The notes below the pieces were generated by a model. It made no database searches and was not told where the DNA came from. It worked only from the letters and a program-made list of their open reading frames with translations. A DNA stretch of 64,000 nt from positions 1 through 64,000 of the forward strand of contig DWWD01000042.1 of the NCBI GenBank assembly GCA_019119895.1, written 5' to 3'. The stretch is from Candidatus Anaerostipes avistercoris. Its GTDB lineage: Bacteria > Bacillota > Clostridia > Lachnospirales > Lachnospiraceae. Positions 1 through 7,895 of this stretch are shown one piece after another (position 1 is the first letter of the stretch; the number at the start of each line of letters is the position of its first letter). A program made the translations under genes and the position numbers.

Positions 1-102
1 AGGTAGTAAGACCCCTTGAAGACGACGAGGTAGATAGGGCAGGGGTGGAAGTGTGGCAACACATGGAGCTGACTGTCACTAATCGGTCGAGGCTTTGACC
101 TA
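1..102 (+). rRNA. rrl: 23S ribosomal RNA, 3' end (partial)
   Basis: The first ~100 bases match the conserved 3' terminus of bacterial 23S rRNA: the gtagataggg stretch, the actgtcactaatcgg stretch and the final ggctttgacc, which normally pairs with the 5' end of the molecule. The gene enters from outside the window; the 3' end is placed near 102 by analogy and could be off by a few bases. It is followed by tRNA genes and not by a recognisable 5S gene. Confidence 0.9.
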
Positions 103-177
103 AGAAGGCCAGAGTGGAGAGATGGAAGGGAGAAGGTTTTGTATGATGTTTTGAAGGTACATGAAGTATCTCAATGA

Positions 178-250
178 TCCTCGATAGCTCAGTTGGTAGA
201 GCACACGGCTGTTAACCGTGCTGTCGCTGGTTCGAGCCCGGCTCGGGGAG
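178..250 (+). tRNA. tRNA-Asn (GTT)
   Basis: Cloverleaf visible: acceptor strands at 178-184 and 243-249, anticodon stem CACGG/CCGTG around the loop CTGTTAA with anticodon GTT at 211-213, T-arm GGTTCGAGCC. Discriminator G at 250. CCA is not encoded. First tRNA behind the 23S gene. Confidence 0.95.
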
Positions 251-260
251 GTTGAAAACA

Positions 261-367
261 CTTAACGAAGACGAGAGAGAACGAAGTCTGAGTTTAGTGT
301 GAGACCCGCACGGAACCTTAGCGAGAACAAGCCGAGAGGCGAAGTTTGAGGTTAGTTGACGGGCGTA
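261..367 (+). repeat. Two degenerate ~50-nt direct repeats in the rRNA/tRNA spacer
   Basis: The 154-bp spacer between tRNA-Asn and tRNA-Glu holds no gene. It contains two related units, starting at 261 (cttaacgaag...) and 316 (ccttagcgag...). Both share the order TTA-CGA, GAGAG, CGAAGT, GAG and TTAGT, followed by a short GC-rich piece. I read this as repeat-derived spacer DNA; no function is evident and no 5S rRNA pattern is present. Confidence 0.45.
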
Positions 368-404
368 TAGTGGAGCCGAGAGCTTCATTAGTCAACAAAC
401 AGAA

Positions 405-476
405 GGCTCCATGGTCAAGTGGTTAAGACACCGCCCTTTCACGGCGGTAACACGGGTTCAAATCCCGTTGGAGTCA
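405..476 (+). tRNA. tRNA-Glu (TTC)
   Basis: Acceptor GGCTCCA (405-411) pairs with TGGAGTC (469-475, one G-U). The anticodon stem CCGCC/GGCGG encloses CTTTCAC, giving anticodon TTC at 438-440. Discriminator A at 476. No encoded CCA. Confidence 0.95.
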
Positions 477-514
477 TAACAGACAGATTGTTAATAGAGT
501 GTTATCTCAAATAT

Positions 515-587
515 GCCGTTGTGGCTCAATTGGCAGAGCAGCTGATTTGTAATCAGCAGGTTACCGGTTCAAGTCCGGTCAACGGCT
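515..587 (+). tRNA. tRNA-Thr (TGT)
   Basis: Acceptor GCCGTTG (515-521) pairs with CAACGGC (580-586). Anticodon stem GCTGA/TCAGC with loop TTTGTAA gives anticodon TGT. Discriminator T at 587. Only six bases separate it from the next tRNA. Confidence 0.95.
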
Positions 588-593
588 TAGCGG

Positions 594-667
594 GGACCTT
601 TAGCTCAGTTGGTTAGAGCAATCGGCTCATAACCGATCGGTCCGGGGTTCGAGTCCCCGAGGGTCCA
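594..667 (+). tRNA. tRNA with CAT anticodon (elongator Met or lysidine-modified Ile2)
   Basis: Acceptor GGACCTT (594-600) pairs with AGGGTCC (660-666, with wobble); anticodon loop CTCATAA gives CAT. The acceptor is fully paired and the anticodon stem lacks the GGG/CCC of initiators, so this is not tRNA-fMet. The GGACCTTTAGCTCAGTTGG start resembles Bacillus tRNA-Ile2 (CAU, modified by TilS) as I remember it, so Ile2 is a real alternative to elongator Met. Confidence 0.9.
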
Positions 668-691
668 TTGTGACAATATAATAAAATATCT

Positions 692-765
692 GGCCCGGTG
701 GCTCAGCCGGTTAGAGCGCCGCCCTGTCACGGCGGAGGTCGTGGGTTCGATTCCCATCCGGGTCG
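692..765 (+). tRNA. tRNA-Asp (GTC)
   Basis: Acceptor GGCCCGG (692-698) pairs with CCGGGTC (758-764). The anticodon stem CCGCC/GGCGG holds loop CTGTCAC, anticodon GTC. Discriminator G at 765. Confidence 0.95.
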
Positions 766-795
766 TTTTTACTATTTATATAGTATATTTTTTAT

Positions 796-868
796 GGGAT
801 CATAGCTCAGCTGGGAGAGCATCTGCCTTACAAGCAGAGGGTCACAGGTTCGAGCCCTGTTGGTCCCA
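796..868 (+). tRNA. tRNA-Val (TAC)
   Basis: Acceptor GGGATCA (796-802) pairs with TGGTCCC (861-867). The anticodon stem TCTGC/GCAGA holds loop CTTACAA, anticodon TAC. Discriminator A at 868. Confidence 0.95.
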
Positions 869-897
869 TTTACATGTCAGGATTTATTTTGACATGG

Positions 898-983
898 GCC
901 GCAGTGGCGGAACTGGCAGACGCGCGGGACTTAAAATCCCGTTCGAGTTAAATCGAGTACCGGTTCGATTCCGGTCTGCGGCA
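898..983 (+). tRNA. tRNA-Leu (TAA)
   Basis: Class II tRNA of 86 nt with a long variable arm (ttcgagttaaatcgagt). Acceptor GCCGCAG (898-904) pairs with CTGCGGC (976-982). The anticodon stem CGGGA/TCCCG holds loop CTTAAAA, anticodon TAA. Discriminator A at 983. Confidence 0.95.
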
Positions 984-1056
984 TTTTAGGTATTGACATC
1001 ACAGTTGATTTGTGATAATATACTTAATGTTGTCAGTAATGACAACTCAATCATAT

Positions 1057-1130
1057 GTGGGCGTAGCTCAGCTGGATAGAGCGTCTGGCTACGGACCAGA
1101 AGGCCGGGAGTTCGAATCTTCTCGCCCACG
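1057..1130 (+). tRNA. tRNA-Arg (ACG)
   Basis: Acceptor GTGGGCG (1057-1063) pairs with CGCCCAC (1123-1129). The anticodon stem TCTGG/CCAGA holds loop CTACGGA; anticodon ACG at 1091-1093 (read as ICG). Last tRNA of the cluster, followed directly by a terminator. Confidence 0.95.
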
Positions 1131-1133
1131 TTA

Positions 1134-1162
1134 AAAGGACTTGCAGAAGCAGGTCCTTTTTT
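1134..1162 (+). terminator. Rho-independent terminator of the rRNA/tRNA cluster
   Basis: An 11-bp stem (AAAGGACTTGC / GCAGGTCCTTT, one G-T pair) with an AGAA loop runs into a T tract. It closes the transcript three bases after tRNA-Arg. Confidence 0.9.
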
Positions 1163-1543
1163 CATATCATAAAAGGATGTGGTTATTGTGCGAAAAACGG
1201 ACGTTGTCACTATGATGACAAAGTAAATGAGTTTGTGCATATTGCCGGAAAATATGACGGTTTCGTTTTCGGAGCATCAGTTCATTTTGCATCCCTGGCC
1301 GCTTCCATGGGAGCATTTATGGACCGTGTCTTCTATTCCGACCGGCTGTCAGGACATGATTCCTTTTACTTAAAGCCGGGCGCAGTCATTTCGACAGCGC
1401 GCAGGGCGGGAACAACGGCGACACTGGATCAGTTTAATAAATATCTATCTTATGCGGAAATGCCGATCGTATCATCCAGATACTGGAATATGGTCTATGG
1501 CAATACACCGAAAGAAGTAAGCGTTCAGAGTGATTACAAGTAA
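1163..1543 (+). pseudogene. Flavodoxin/NADPH-dependent FMN reductase-like remnant, truncated at both ends
   Basis: The open frame from about 1163 to 1543 encodes a C-G-Y-C-A-K-N-G-R-C motif followed by VHIAGKYDGFVFGASVHFAS and FMDRVFYSDR. These are the middle of the NADPH-dependent FMN reductase family (Cys-rich loop, then the G-S/A-P/S-V-H-F flavin-binding segment). The N-terminal Rossmann strand and its start codon are missing: the frame begins right behind the tRNA terminator. The family's last ~50 residues are also missing after YGNTPKEV. A GTG at 1235 could start a 102-residue peptide but would cut the conserved Cys motif. I read it as a dead fragment left by a rearrangement next to the tRNA cluster. 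Confidence 0.75.
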
Positions 1544-1575
1544 AAATTTTCATATAAAATAATAGCTGAGATCAG

Positions 1576-1621
1576 GCAGAAATAATTATCACAATCTTGT
1601 GACATTTATTTCTGCTTTTTT
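1576..1621 (+). terminator. Long hairpin terminator
   Basis: Near-perfect 19-bp inverted repeat (left arm GCAGAAATAATTATCACAA, right arm TTGTGACATTTATTTCTGC, two mismatches, 2-base loop) followed by TTTTTT. It separates the reductase remnant from the two-component operon, and the operon's -10-like TATAAT (1632-1637) lies just downstream. Confidence 0.8.
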
Positions 1622-1631
1622 CATTTTTCGG

Positions 1632-1637
1632 TATAAT
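1632..1637 (+). promoter_or_regulatory. -10 box (TATAAT) for the two-component/ABC operon
   Basis: TATAAT lies 41 bases before the response-regulator start and downstream of the terminator. At a 17-bp spacing the -35 region (TTTCTG) is poor, so the promoter may need activation, which fits an autoregulated two-component system. Weak evidence. Confidence 0.4.
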
Positions 1638-1677
1638 AATACCAGACGAAAATTTTACAATTATATGGAGGTACCAT

Positions 1678-2346
1678 ATGAGGAAAATAATGATCGTGGA
1701 AGATGACAGAGAATTGAATAACGGGATTGCGTTTCATATAAAAAAGGCCGGATATGAGCCGGTACAGGCTTGGGATTTGAAAACTGCGGAAATCATGTAC
1801 AGGAACCACAGACCGGAACTGATCCTGCTGGATGTGGGACTGCCGGATGGAGATGGCTTTTCGTTCTGCCGGCAGATCAGGGAAAAAGAAGGAATTCCCA
1901 TTCTCTTCATTACGGCAAGGGATTTGGAAGAAGATGCACTGAAAGGATACGAATCAGGAGCAGAAGATTATATTATAAAACCATTTTCTCTTAGGGTATT
2001 GACCAAAAAGATTGATGTGATCCTGAAACGAAATCAGAAACGGGAAACCAAAGGCTTTTATGATGGTTTTTTGTCCGTAGATTTTCATCAGATGAAGGTG
2101 ACAAAGCAGGAAGAAGATTGTCTGATAACGCCCACAGAGTTCAAACTGCTCCGCATCCTGATTGAGAACAGAGGACGGCTGCTTACATATTCCCTGCTGC
2201 TGGACCGGCTGTGGGACAGCAACGGACAGTTTGTGGATAAGCATGCTCTGGCAGTTAATATTAATCGTCTGAGAAAAAAGATAGAAGATGAGGAACATAA
2301 GTATATATCCAATGTATATGGGATGGGGTATCAATGGCTGAAATAA
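1678..2346 (+). CDS. OmpR/PhoB-family response regulator
   Basis: DNA-binding response regulator of normal length (222 aa). The receiver domain (about 1-115) has the acidic pair E8/D9-D10, phospho-acceptor D52 in LILLDVGLP, T79 and K101 in the IIKPF switch. The C-terminal winged helix (about 125-222) has the family pattern LTPTEFKLL-like (LITPTEFKLL) and VNINRLRKKIE. The start is supported by GGAGG upstream. It overlaps the kinase gene by 13 bases, so the pair is translationally coupled. With the ABC genes behind it, the likely role is to switch on that transporter when the kinase senses an antimicrobial peptide or envelope stress; the ligand is unknown. Confidence 0.9.
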   Translation: MRKIMIVEDDRELNNGIAFHIKKAGYEPVQAWDLKTAEIMYRNHRPELILLDVGLPDGDGFSFCRQIREKEGIPILFITARDLEEDALKGYESGAEDYIIKPFSLRVLTKKIDVILKRNQKRETKGFYDGFLSVDFHQMKVTKQEEDCLITPTEFKLLRILIENRGRLLTYSLLLDRLWDSNGQFVDKHALAVNINRLRKKIEDEEHKYISNVYGMGYQWLK

Positions 2347-3260
2347 TGATAATGGCAGCTCTTTTCACGGGGCTTGCAGCGCTCGGTATAAAATATCTCC
2401 GGCTGAAACGGGATATTTATGATTTTGGAACATATTTAGATGAATGTCTGGATCAAATGATCGCGGGAAAAGAAATGCGGCAGATGGATGAATCGGAGGA
2501 ATCCATGTGGGGAAGGACTTATGACAAACTGAAGAAAATGGATTATATATGGAAAAAACAGAATCAAAAAAATATGGAAGAGAAGAAGCAAATGAAAGAA
2601 CTGATTTCTGATATTTCACATCAGACCAGAACACCGGCGGCCAATATGAAACTATATCTGGAAATTCTTGCCCGGAAAGATCTGACAGAAGAAGAAAGAC
2701 AGCAGTTCCTCCAGAGAATTCAGCTTCAGGAAGAAAAACTGGAGTTTTTGATGGAAAGTCTGGTAAAAATGTCCCGTTTGGAAACAGGGGTTCTGACACT
2801 TCACATGGAACTGCAGCCTTTTTACGAAACTCTGGGCGGGGCTGTGGCAGCTATTGTGCCAAAAGCAGAAAAGAAGAAAATTGGCATTTATGTGGACTGT
2901 GACGAAACGATAATGCTGTATCATGACCGTAAGTGGACGGAAGAGGCAGTATTTAATCTGCTGGACAATGCAGTGAAATATACAGAGCCGGGCGGTGAGA
3001 TCTGCATTTTGGCAAAAGAACAGGAAATCTATACGAAAATCAGCATTTGTGACACGGGAAAAGGGATCGAACAAAGCCGGCAGGCAGAAATTTTCCAGAG
3101 GTTTTACCGGGAACCGGAAGTTTCACAAGAAGAAGGAATCGGAATCGGCTTGTATCTGGCAAGAAAAATCATTACAGTGCAGAACGGATATATTGAGGTG
3201 CATTCAGAATCGGGGAAAGGCTCAGAATTTCAGGTTTATCTGCCGCGGAAGGAATTATAA
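2334..3260 (+). CDS. Sensor histidine kinase with minimal N-terminal sensor
   Basis: Membrane-bound histidine kinase, 308 aa. A single obvious hydrophobic segment (about 4-20) precedes a charged linker. The phosphorylation box is SDISHQTRTP with H96. The ATPase domain shows the N box around N212 (LLDNAVKYT), DTGKG at 240-244 and GIGIGL at 268-273. There is no extracellular sensor loop, which is typical of kinases that sense through a partner ABC permease (as in Bce-type modules). That role is inferred from the next two genes. It is preceded by a response regulator with a 13-base overlap. Confidence 0.9.
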   Translation: MAEIMIMAALFTGLAALGIKYLRLKRDIYDFGTYLDECLDQMIAGKEMRQMDESEESMWGRTYDKLKKMDYIWKKQNQKNMEEKKQMKELISDISHQTRTPAANMKLYLEILARKDLTEEERQQFLQRIQLQEEKLEFLMESLVKMSRLETGVLTLHMELQPFYETLGGAVAAIVPKAEKKKIGIYVDCDETIMLYHDRKWTEEAVFNLLDNAVKYTEPGGEICILAKEQEIYTKISICDTGKGIEQSRQAEIFQRFYREPEVSQEEGIGIGLYLARKIITVQNGYIEVHSESGKGSEFQVYLPRKEL

Positions 3261-3341
3261 CAGAATTGTGATAAAACATAAAAGAGACTGCTTTGTGATA
3301 ATTGCCTGTTATGCTTGTAATATGGAAGGAGGAAAAGATAA

Positions 3342-4016
3342 ATGAAACAATGGATGGTTGAAACAAAAAATCTGAAAAAATATTACAAGCTGGGAACCCA
3401 TACGGTAAAAGCCCTGGATGGTGTTAATTTTCAGGCAGAAGACGGGGAATTTGTTTCTATTATCGGAAAGTCAGGCAGCGGAAAGAGCACTCTTCTTCAT
3501 ATGATCGGCGGCCTGGATATTCCTACGGAAGGAGAGGTTTTTGTCGGCGGAAAGAATCTGGCAGGAATCAGCAGGGAAAAACTGGCAGTCTTTCGGAGAA
3601 GAAATGTAGGATTTATTTTTCAGAGCTACAATCTGGTCCCGGATCTGAATGTATACGAAAATATCATACTTCCGGCAGAACTGGACGGAGCAGCCGTCGA
3701 TGAGGAGCTGGTCGATGAACTGTTGGACAGCCTGCAGCTTTTGGACAAGAAGGAGGCGATGCCCAATACCCTTTCCGGAGGACAGCAGCAGAGAGCAGCG
3801 ATTGCCCGGGCACTGGCGTTAAAACCTCTGCTGGTGCTGGCAGACGAGCCTACAGGGAATCTGGATACAGAGACAAGTCATGATGTCATAGGACTGCTGA
3901 GAGTCATGGCAAAGCGGTTTCAGCAGACAATGGTCGTTATCACCCATGATCAGGATATCGCACAGATGGCTGACCGGATTGTTCATATGAGGGACGGGAA
4001 GATTGTCAGGAGGTGA
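3342..4016 (+). CDS. ABC transporter ATP-binding protein (MacB/LolD/BceA type)
   Basis: Cytoplasmic ATPase of 224 aa. Walker A GKSGSGKST at 42-50, Q-loop Q94, signature LSGGQ at 144-148, Walker B LLVLADEP at 163-170, followed by TGNLD, a D-loop typical of the MacB/LolD/BceA subgroup. AAGGAGG precedes the ATG by 9 bases; an 81-bp gap separates it from the kinase. It is paired with the FtsX-type permease that starts across its stop codon. Probable function: peptide antibiotic sensing or removal from the membrane. Confidence 0.92.
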   Translation: MKQWMVETKNLKKYYKLGTHTVKALDGVNFQAEDGEFVSIIGKSGSGKSTLLHMIGGLDIPTEGEVFVGGKNLAGISREKLAVFRRRNVGFIFQSYNLVPDLNVYENIILPAELDGAAVDEELVDELLDSLQLLDKKEAMPNTLSGGQQQRAAIARALALKPLLVLADEPTGNLDTETSHDVIGLLRVMAKRFQQTMVVITHDQDIAQMADRIVHMRDGKIVRR

Positions 4017-4021
4017 CGGCC

Positions 4022-6511
4022 ATGAAAAAATATAATAACAAAATTTTGTGGAAAATGGCAGTGCGGTCTTTGAAACAGAATAAAACAAAAAACCGGATGC
4101 TCTTAACAGCTGTTATGCTTTCCGTTTTTCTGATTTTTACAGTTTTGACGGTAGGCAGCACCTATATGGAAATGGAGAAAGTACAGAATATGCGCCAGAA
4201 AGGTGCTCAATTTGACGCGGTTTTGATCGGAGGGATTACAAAAGAGCAGCTGAAATGGTGCAGGGAAAGAGAAAATATCACGGCAGTGGGTCTGCAGGCG
4301 TACAGTGGATATCCGGAGAAAACCAGAAAAGATAATACGCTTCACAGCGGACTGATCTGGTGTGACGAAGTGTTTTGGGAGCAGCAGATGGCGCCTGCCA
4401 GAGAAATGATCCGGGGAACTTATCCGCAGAAAGAAAATGAACTGATGGTGACCAGGAAGTCATTGAAAGACTGCGGGATGGAGGATCTGGGCATCGGAGA
4501 TTCCTTTGAAATGACTTACACAGATCATAATGGCTCCCACACGAAAAACTTTACCATATCCGGTATCTGGGACGGATATGGCGACCGGCAGGTATTTTTC
4601 GTTTCCAGAAAATTTTTTGAGAATTCCGGCTATACACTGAATCAGACCAGATCCGGAATCATGTATCTGAATTTCGATGCAGAATATTTAAGCGAAGAGG
4701 AGAGACAGGACATCCTGGCGCAGCTGAATCTGGGGGAACAGCAGTATTTTGAATTCAGTCAGGAGATGAGCAGCCGTATGGAGGTCATGGCCGGTGCAGC
4801 CGGGCTGGTACTGGCCATTTGTCTGAGTGCGTATCTTTTGATTTACAATATCCTCAGTCTGTCTGTATCCGCCAATATCAGATATTACGGTCTTCTGGAG
4901 ACCATCGGGATGACGGGCAGCCAGATCAGAAAATTTCTGAGACGTCAGATGGCGCTGCTGGGCGCGGCAGGCATTGCAGCGGGAATGGGATTTGGGGTCA
5001 TAGTGTCCTTCCGGCTGATACCGTTTATCGTTACATCCCTTGGGATTCACCAGGATGACATTCATGTGATCTTTCATCCGGCTGTATTTATGCTGGCCGT
5101 GGGAATTGCGGCGGCGACCATTTTTCTGGGAAACCGGAATGCCGTAAAAACTGCGGGTTCGGTATCTCCGGTAGATGCCCTGTGCTATCGCGGCCTTTCA
5201 GGAAAACGGAAGCCGCATAAAACCAGGAAAGGTCCGGTTTTATGGAAAATGGCGCTGGAGCAGGCTGGAAGGGATAAGAAAAAATCAGCCATTGTGATCA
5301 TGTCCCTTGCGGCCAGTCTAAGCATATTTTTATGCCTGACGACATTGATTCAGAGTCACGGCGCAAGAACCGTTTACACCAATTATATGAGTGAAGATCT
5401 GATCATTCAGAATGATACCCTGCTGAAAGAAGAAAAATCGAACTGGAAGCAGATTATGGATGAAGAGTTTGTTCATTCTGTCCGGGAACTATCCGGAGTA
5501 GAAAGAGTTTCTTCTCTGCAGAGGGCAGAAATCGTTGTGCCGTGGAGCGGTAATATCACCGAAACATGGCTGACGAAATTCTACGAAAAATGGCAGGAAG
5601 AGCCTTTTGGCGAAAAGGACAGGAACGAATATAAAGAACATCCGGAACGATTTGATTCTTTTTGCTACGGTATCAGCCGCCGGGAATTTGACTATCTGAA
5701 AGAAAACGAAGATATCAAAACAGAATGGAAGGATTTTAAAGAAGGGAAGACATGTCTTTTATATAATGGGGCCATGAATCTCCCTGAGGAAACATTTACC
5801 GGGAAGACACTGACATTTTGGGAAGATCAGAAAGGAGCATCCGAAAGGAAGATAACCATAGGAGATCTGGTTTCTGAAGAATATTATGGGGCAGGCCCCG
5901 GAAAAGGGCTGGTTATCCTGGTCAGTCAGGATTATATGAAGGAAATATCCGGCTCCCTTGTTTTCAGGATGAGTGTCAGCTACAAAGAGCCTTACGATCA
6001 GGAAACAGAACAAAAAGTTCTGCGGAAAATCCAGGAAGCTCCCGGACAGAAAGATTTTTCCTATACTTCAAAGATAGAGGATTTGAAAGAAGCACGGAGA
6101 GCGCAGGGAAATATGATGGGAGTAGGAATCGGACTGACTGTGATTATCGCCTGGATCGGCGTTATGAATTATATCAATACGGTGTCAGGAAATATTTCCA
6201 GCAGACAGACGGATCTGGCGATTCTTGAGGGCATTGGAATGACCCGAAGACAGATGAAAGGGATGCTGATGAGGGAAGGAATTCTGTACGGGCTGGTCTC
6301 ATGGCTGATCACGGCTACAGCAGGGCTTGGAGTAACTTATGTGATTTATCAGAAGATGAACAGCAATCAGATACCATTTGAAGTGCCGCCTGCATGGATT
6401 CTGGGAATGGCAGGAATCATATTGATTTTATGTGCCCTGGTGCCGCTGGTTTTTTATCATATTATTGATAAGAGAAAAAGCATCATCGAACGCATCAGAG
6501 AAATTCAATAA
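4022..6511 (+). CDS. FtsX-domain ABC permease (large, two FtsX modules)
   Basis: Integral membrane permease of about 829 aa. It has an N-terminal membrane anchor (about 25-47), an extracytoplasmic domain, an FtsX module (hydrophobic segments near 250-380), a second N-anchor-like segment after VLWKMALEQAGRDKKK, a large extracytoplasmic domain, and a second FtsX module near the C-terminus. This is the duplicated architecture of peptide-type FtsX permeases. I chose the ATG at 4022 because AGGAGG (4008-4013) lies 8 bases upstream; a GTG at 4013 would sit inside the ribosome site. The operon is regulator-kinase-ATPase-permease. Confidence 0.88.
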   Translation: MKKYNNKILWKMAVRSLKQNKTKNRMLLTAVMLSVFLIFTVLTVGSTYMEMEKVQNMRQKGAQFDAVLIGGITKEQLKWCRERENITAVGLQAYSGYPEKTRKDNTLHSGLIWCDEVFWEQQMAPAREMIRGTYPQKENELMVTRKSLKDCGMEDLGIGDSFEMTYTDHNGSHTKNFTISGIWDGYGDRQVFFVSRKFFENSGYTLNQTRSGIMYLNFDAEYLSEEERQDILAQLNLGEQQYFEFSQEMSSRMEVMAGAAGLVLAICLSAYLLIYNILSLSVSANIRYYGLLETIGMTGSQIRKFLRRQMALLGAAGIAAGMGFGVIVSFRLIPFIVTSLGIHQDDIHVIFHPAVFMLAVGIAAATIFLGNRNAVKTAGSVSPVDALCYRGLSGKRKPHKTRKGPVLWKMALEQAGRDKKKSAIVIMSLAASLSIFLCLTTLIQSHGARTVYTNYMSEDLIIQNDTLLKEEKSNWKQIMDEEFVHSVRELSGVERVSSLQRAEIVVPWSGNITETWLTKFYEKWQEEPFGEKDRNEYKEHPERFDSFCYGISRREFDYLKENEDIKTEWKDFKEGKTCLLYNGAMNLPEETFTGKTLTFWEDQKGASERKITIGDLVSEEYYGAGPGKGLVILVSQDYMKEISGSLVFRMSVSYKEPYDQETEQKVLRKIQEAPGQKDFSYTSKIEDLKEARRAQGNMMGVGIGLTVIIAWIGVMNYINTVSGNISSRQTDLAILEGIGMTRRQMKGMLMREGILYGLVSWLITATAGLGVTYVIYQKMNSNQIPFEVPPAWILGMAGIILILCALVPLVFYHIIDKRKSIIERIREIQ

Positions 6512-6525
6512 GGAGAGGTTTTTAT

Positions 6526-6569
6526 ACAGCAAAAGACTGACAGGCATTTCGTCTGTCAGTCTTCGCTGT
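6526..6569. repeat. Inverted repeat between convergent permease and mtlD genes
   Basis: ACAGC-AAAAGACTGACAG and CTGTCAGTCTTC-GCTGT form a long stem around GCATTTCGT. Neither strand has a good T run after the stem, so it is at best a weak bidirectional terminator. Confidence 0.5.
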
Positions 6570-6645
6570 TAACAACGCTAAATGAAGTGTATCATAATTG
6601 ATCAAATGAAAGATTTTCTACAACAGTATGTATGTCTGAATGTTT

Positions 6646-7788
6646 TTAGAGGATGTTGGTGTAAATGTCAACAACCTGATCCAGAATTTTGTCGTCTTCG
6701 ATTCCGGAAACCTCTTTTAACGCGTCTTTTACGCCGAGAGCTTTGATTTTATCCTGCAGTTCTACGCTCTGCGGATCTTCCGGATTGTCATATTTCAATG
6801 CAGCAGCCATACCTGTCAGTAATGCGTCTACCGGCAGATCATATTCTAAAGCAGTTGTTACCGGTTTAGCAAGACGGTCTGTTGCGCTCAGTTTACGGAG
6901 AGGCTCTCTTCCTACACGAGCCGGATCATCTTCAAGATATGGGTTTTTGAAACGATTGATGATCTTGTCAATGTATTTGAAATGAGCGTCTTTGTCGAAA
7001 CCATATTTTTTAACCAAAGCCATTCCGCTCTGCTGCATTGCTTTCTTAACAATGGTGAAGATTTCTTCATCCTTGATGCTTTCATCGATTGTCTTATATC
7101 CTTTGTAATATCCAAGATATGCAGTGATGCAGTGTCCTGTGTTCAGTGTAAACAGTTTACGTTCGATGTATGCCATCAGATTGTCAGCTAAGTTCATACC
7201 TTCAATCTTAGGAATTTCTCCCTTGAAGGATGCTTCCTCTACGTTCCACTCGTAGTAGTTTTCTACAACGACATCGATTGGGTTGTCAAGGCGGACAGGA
7301 GGAACGATACGGTCAACAGAGCAATCCGGGAAGCCTACGTATTTATCTGCGTATGCTTTCTCTTCATCGCTTAAGTGGCTGTAAACAGCGTCTTTTAACT
7401 GAGAACTTCCTCTGATCGCATTTTCGCAGGCAATGATATTTAAGTATTTCTCAGAACCTGCTTCCATTCTTGCCTTGATTCCGTCAGCTACGGCTGGCGC
7501 GATAATCGGGAGAATACGTAATCCAACAGCTGTTGTGATGATTTCGGCATCTTTGATTTCTTCCACTGTTTCAGGTTTTGTGGAATCTACACCGCTGATA
7601 TTTGTAATAACCTGCTCACTGCTGTCCACGTCTTTTACATAGATTGTGTATTTCTTATCTGCATTGATGCGGTCGATGATGGTCATGTTTACATCTGCAA
7701 ATACAACATGATATCCTGCGTTGGAGAGCAGTCCTCCAATAAATCCGCGTCCGATATTTCCAGCTCCAAACTGAATTGCTTTTTTCAT
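6646..7788 (-). CDS. mtlD: Mannitol-1-phosphate 5-dehydrogenase
   Basis: Cytoplasmic enzyme oxidising mannitol-1-phosphate, the product of the mannitol PTS, to fructose-6-phosphate with NAD+. 380 aa, full family length. The N-terminal dinucleotide-binding motif is FGAGNIGRGFIG; other family segments are ACENAIRGSSQLK, KLFTLNTGHCITAYLG (catalytic-site region) and the C-terminal helical domain. GGAGGAGC precedes the start. It lies 107 bp downstream of mtlA on the same strand. mtlF is absent because the EIIA domain is fused to MtlA. Confidence 0.95.
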   Translation of the reverse strand: MKKAIQFGAGNIGRGFIGGLLSNAGYHVVFADVNMTIIDRINADKKYTIYVKDVDSSEQVITNISGVDSTKPETVEEIKDAEIITTAVGLRILPIIAPAVADGIKARMEAGSEKYLNIIACENAIRGSSQLKDAVYSHLSDEEKAYADKYVGFPDCSVDRIVPPVRLDNPIDVVVENYYEWNVEEASFKGEIPKIEGMNLADNLMAYIERKLFTLNTGHCITAYLGYYKGYKTIDESIKDEEIFTIVKKAMQQSGMALVKKYGFDKDAHFKYIDKIINRFKNPYLEDDPARVGREPLRKLSATDRLAKPVTTALEYDLPVDALLTGMAAALKYDNPEDPQSVELQDKIKALGVKDALKEVSGIEDDKILDQVVDIYTNIL

Positions 7789-7846
7789 TTTGCTCCTCCT
7801 TTGACAAAAAACGTCTGTTCTTATTTATTTTTACCTGTTTCGATAA

Positions 7847-7877
7847 AGGGTACACCGCATCTGATCCGATGCACCCT
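7847..7877 (-). other. Intercistronic hairpin between mtlA and mtlD
   Basis: On the minus strand AGGGTGCATC and GATGCGGTGTACCCT form a stem with a six-base loop in the 107-bp gap. No T tract follows, so it may be an mRNA stabiliser or processing site and not a terminator. The rest of the gap shows nothing. Confidence 0.4.
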
Positions 7878-7895
7878 CTATCTGATGTTTACTTT

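Noticed and set aside
103-177. 5S rRNA between 23S and tRNA-Asn
   Set aside because: The 75-base stretch is too short for 5S and lacks its conserved pattern.
419-989. Open frames of 65 and 82 codons across the tRNA cluster
   Set aside because: They run through tRNA-Glu, Thr, Met, Asp, Val and Leu genes and have no ribosome sites; they are not proteins.
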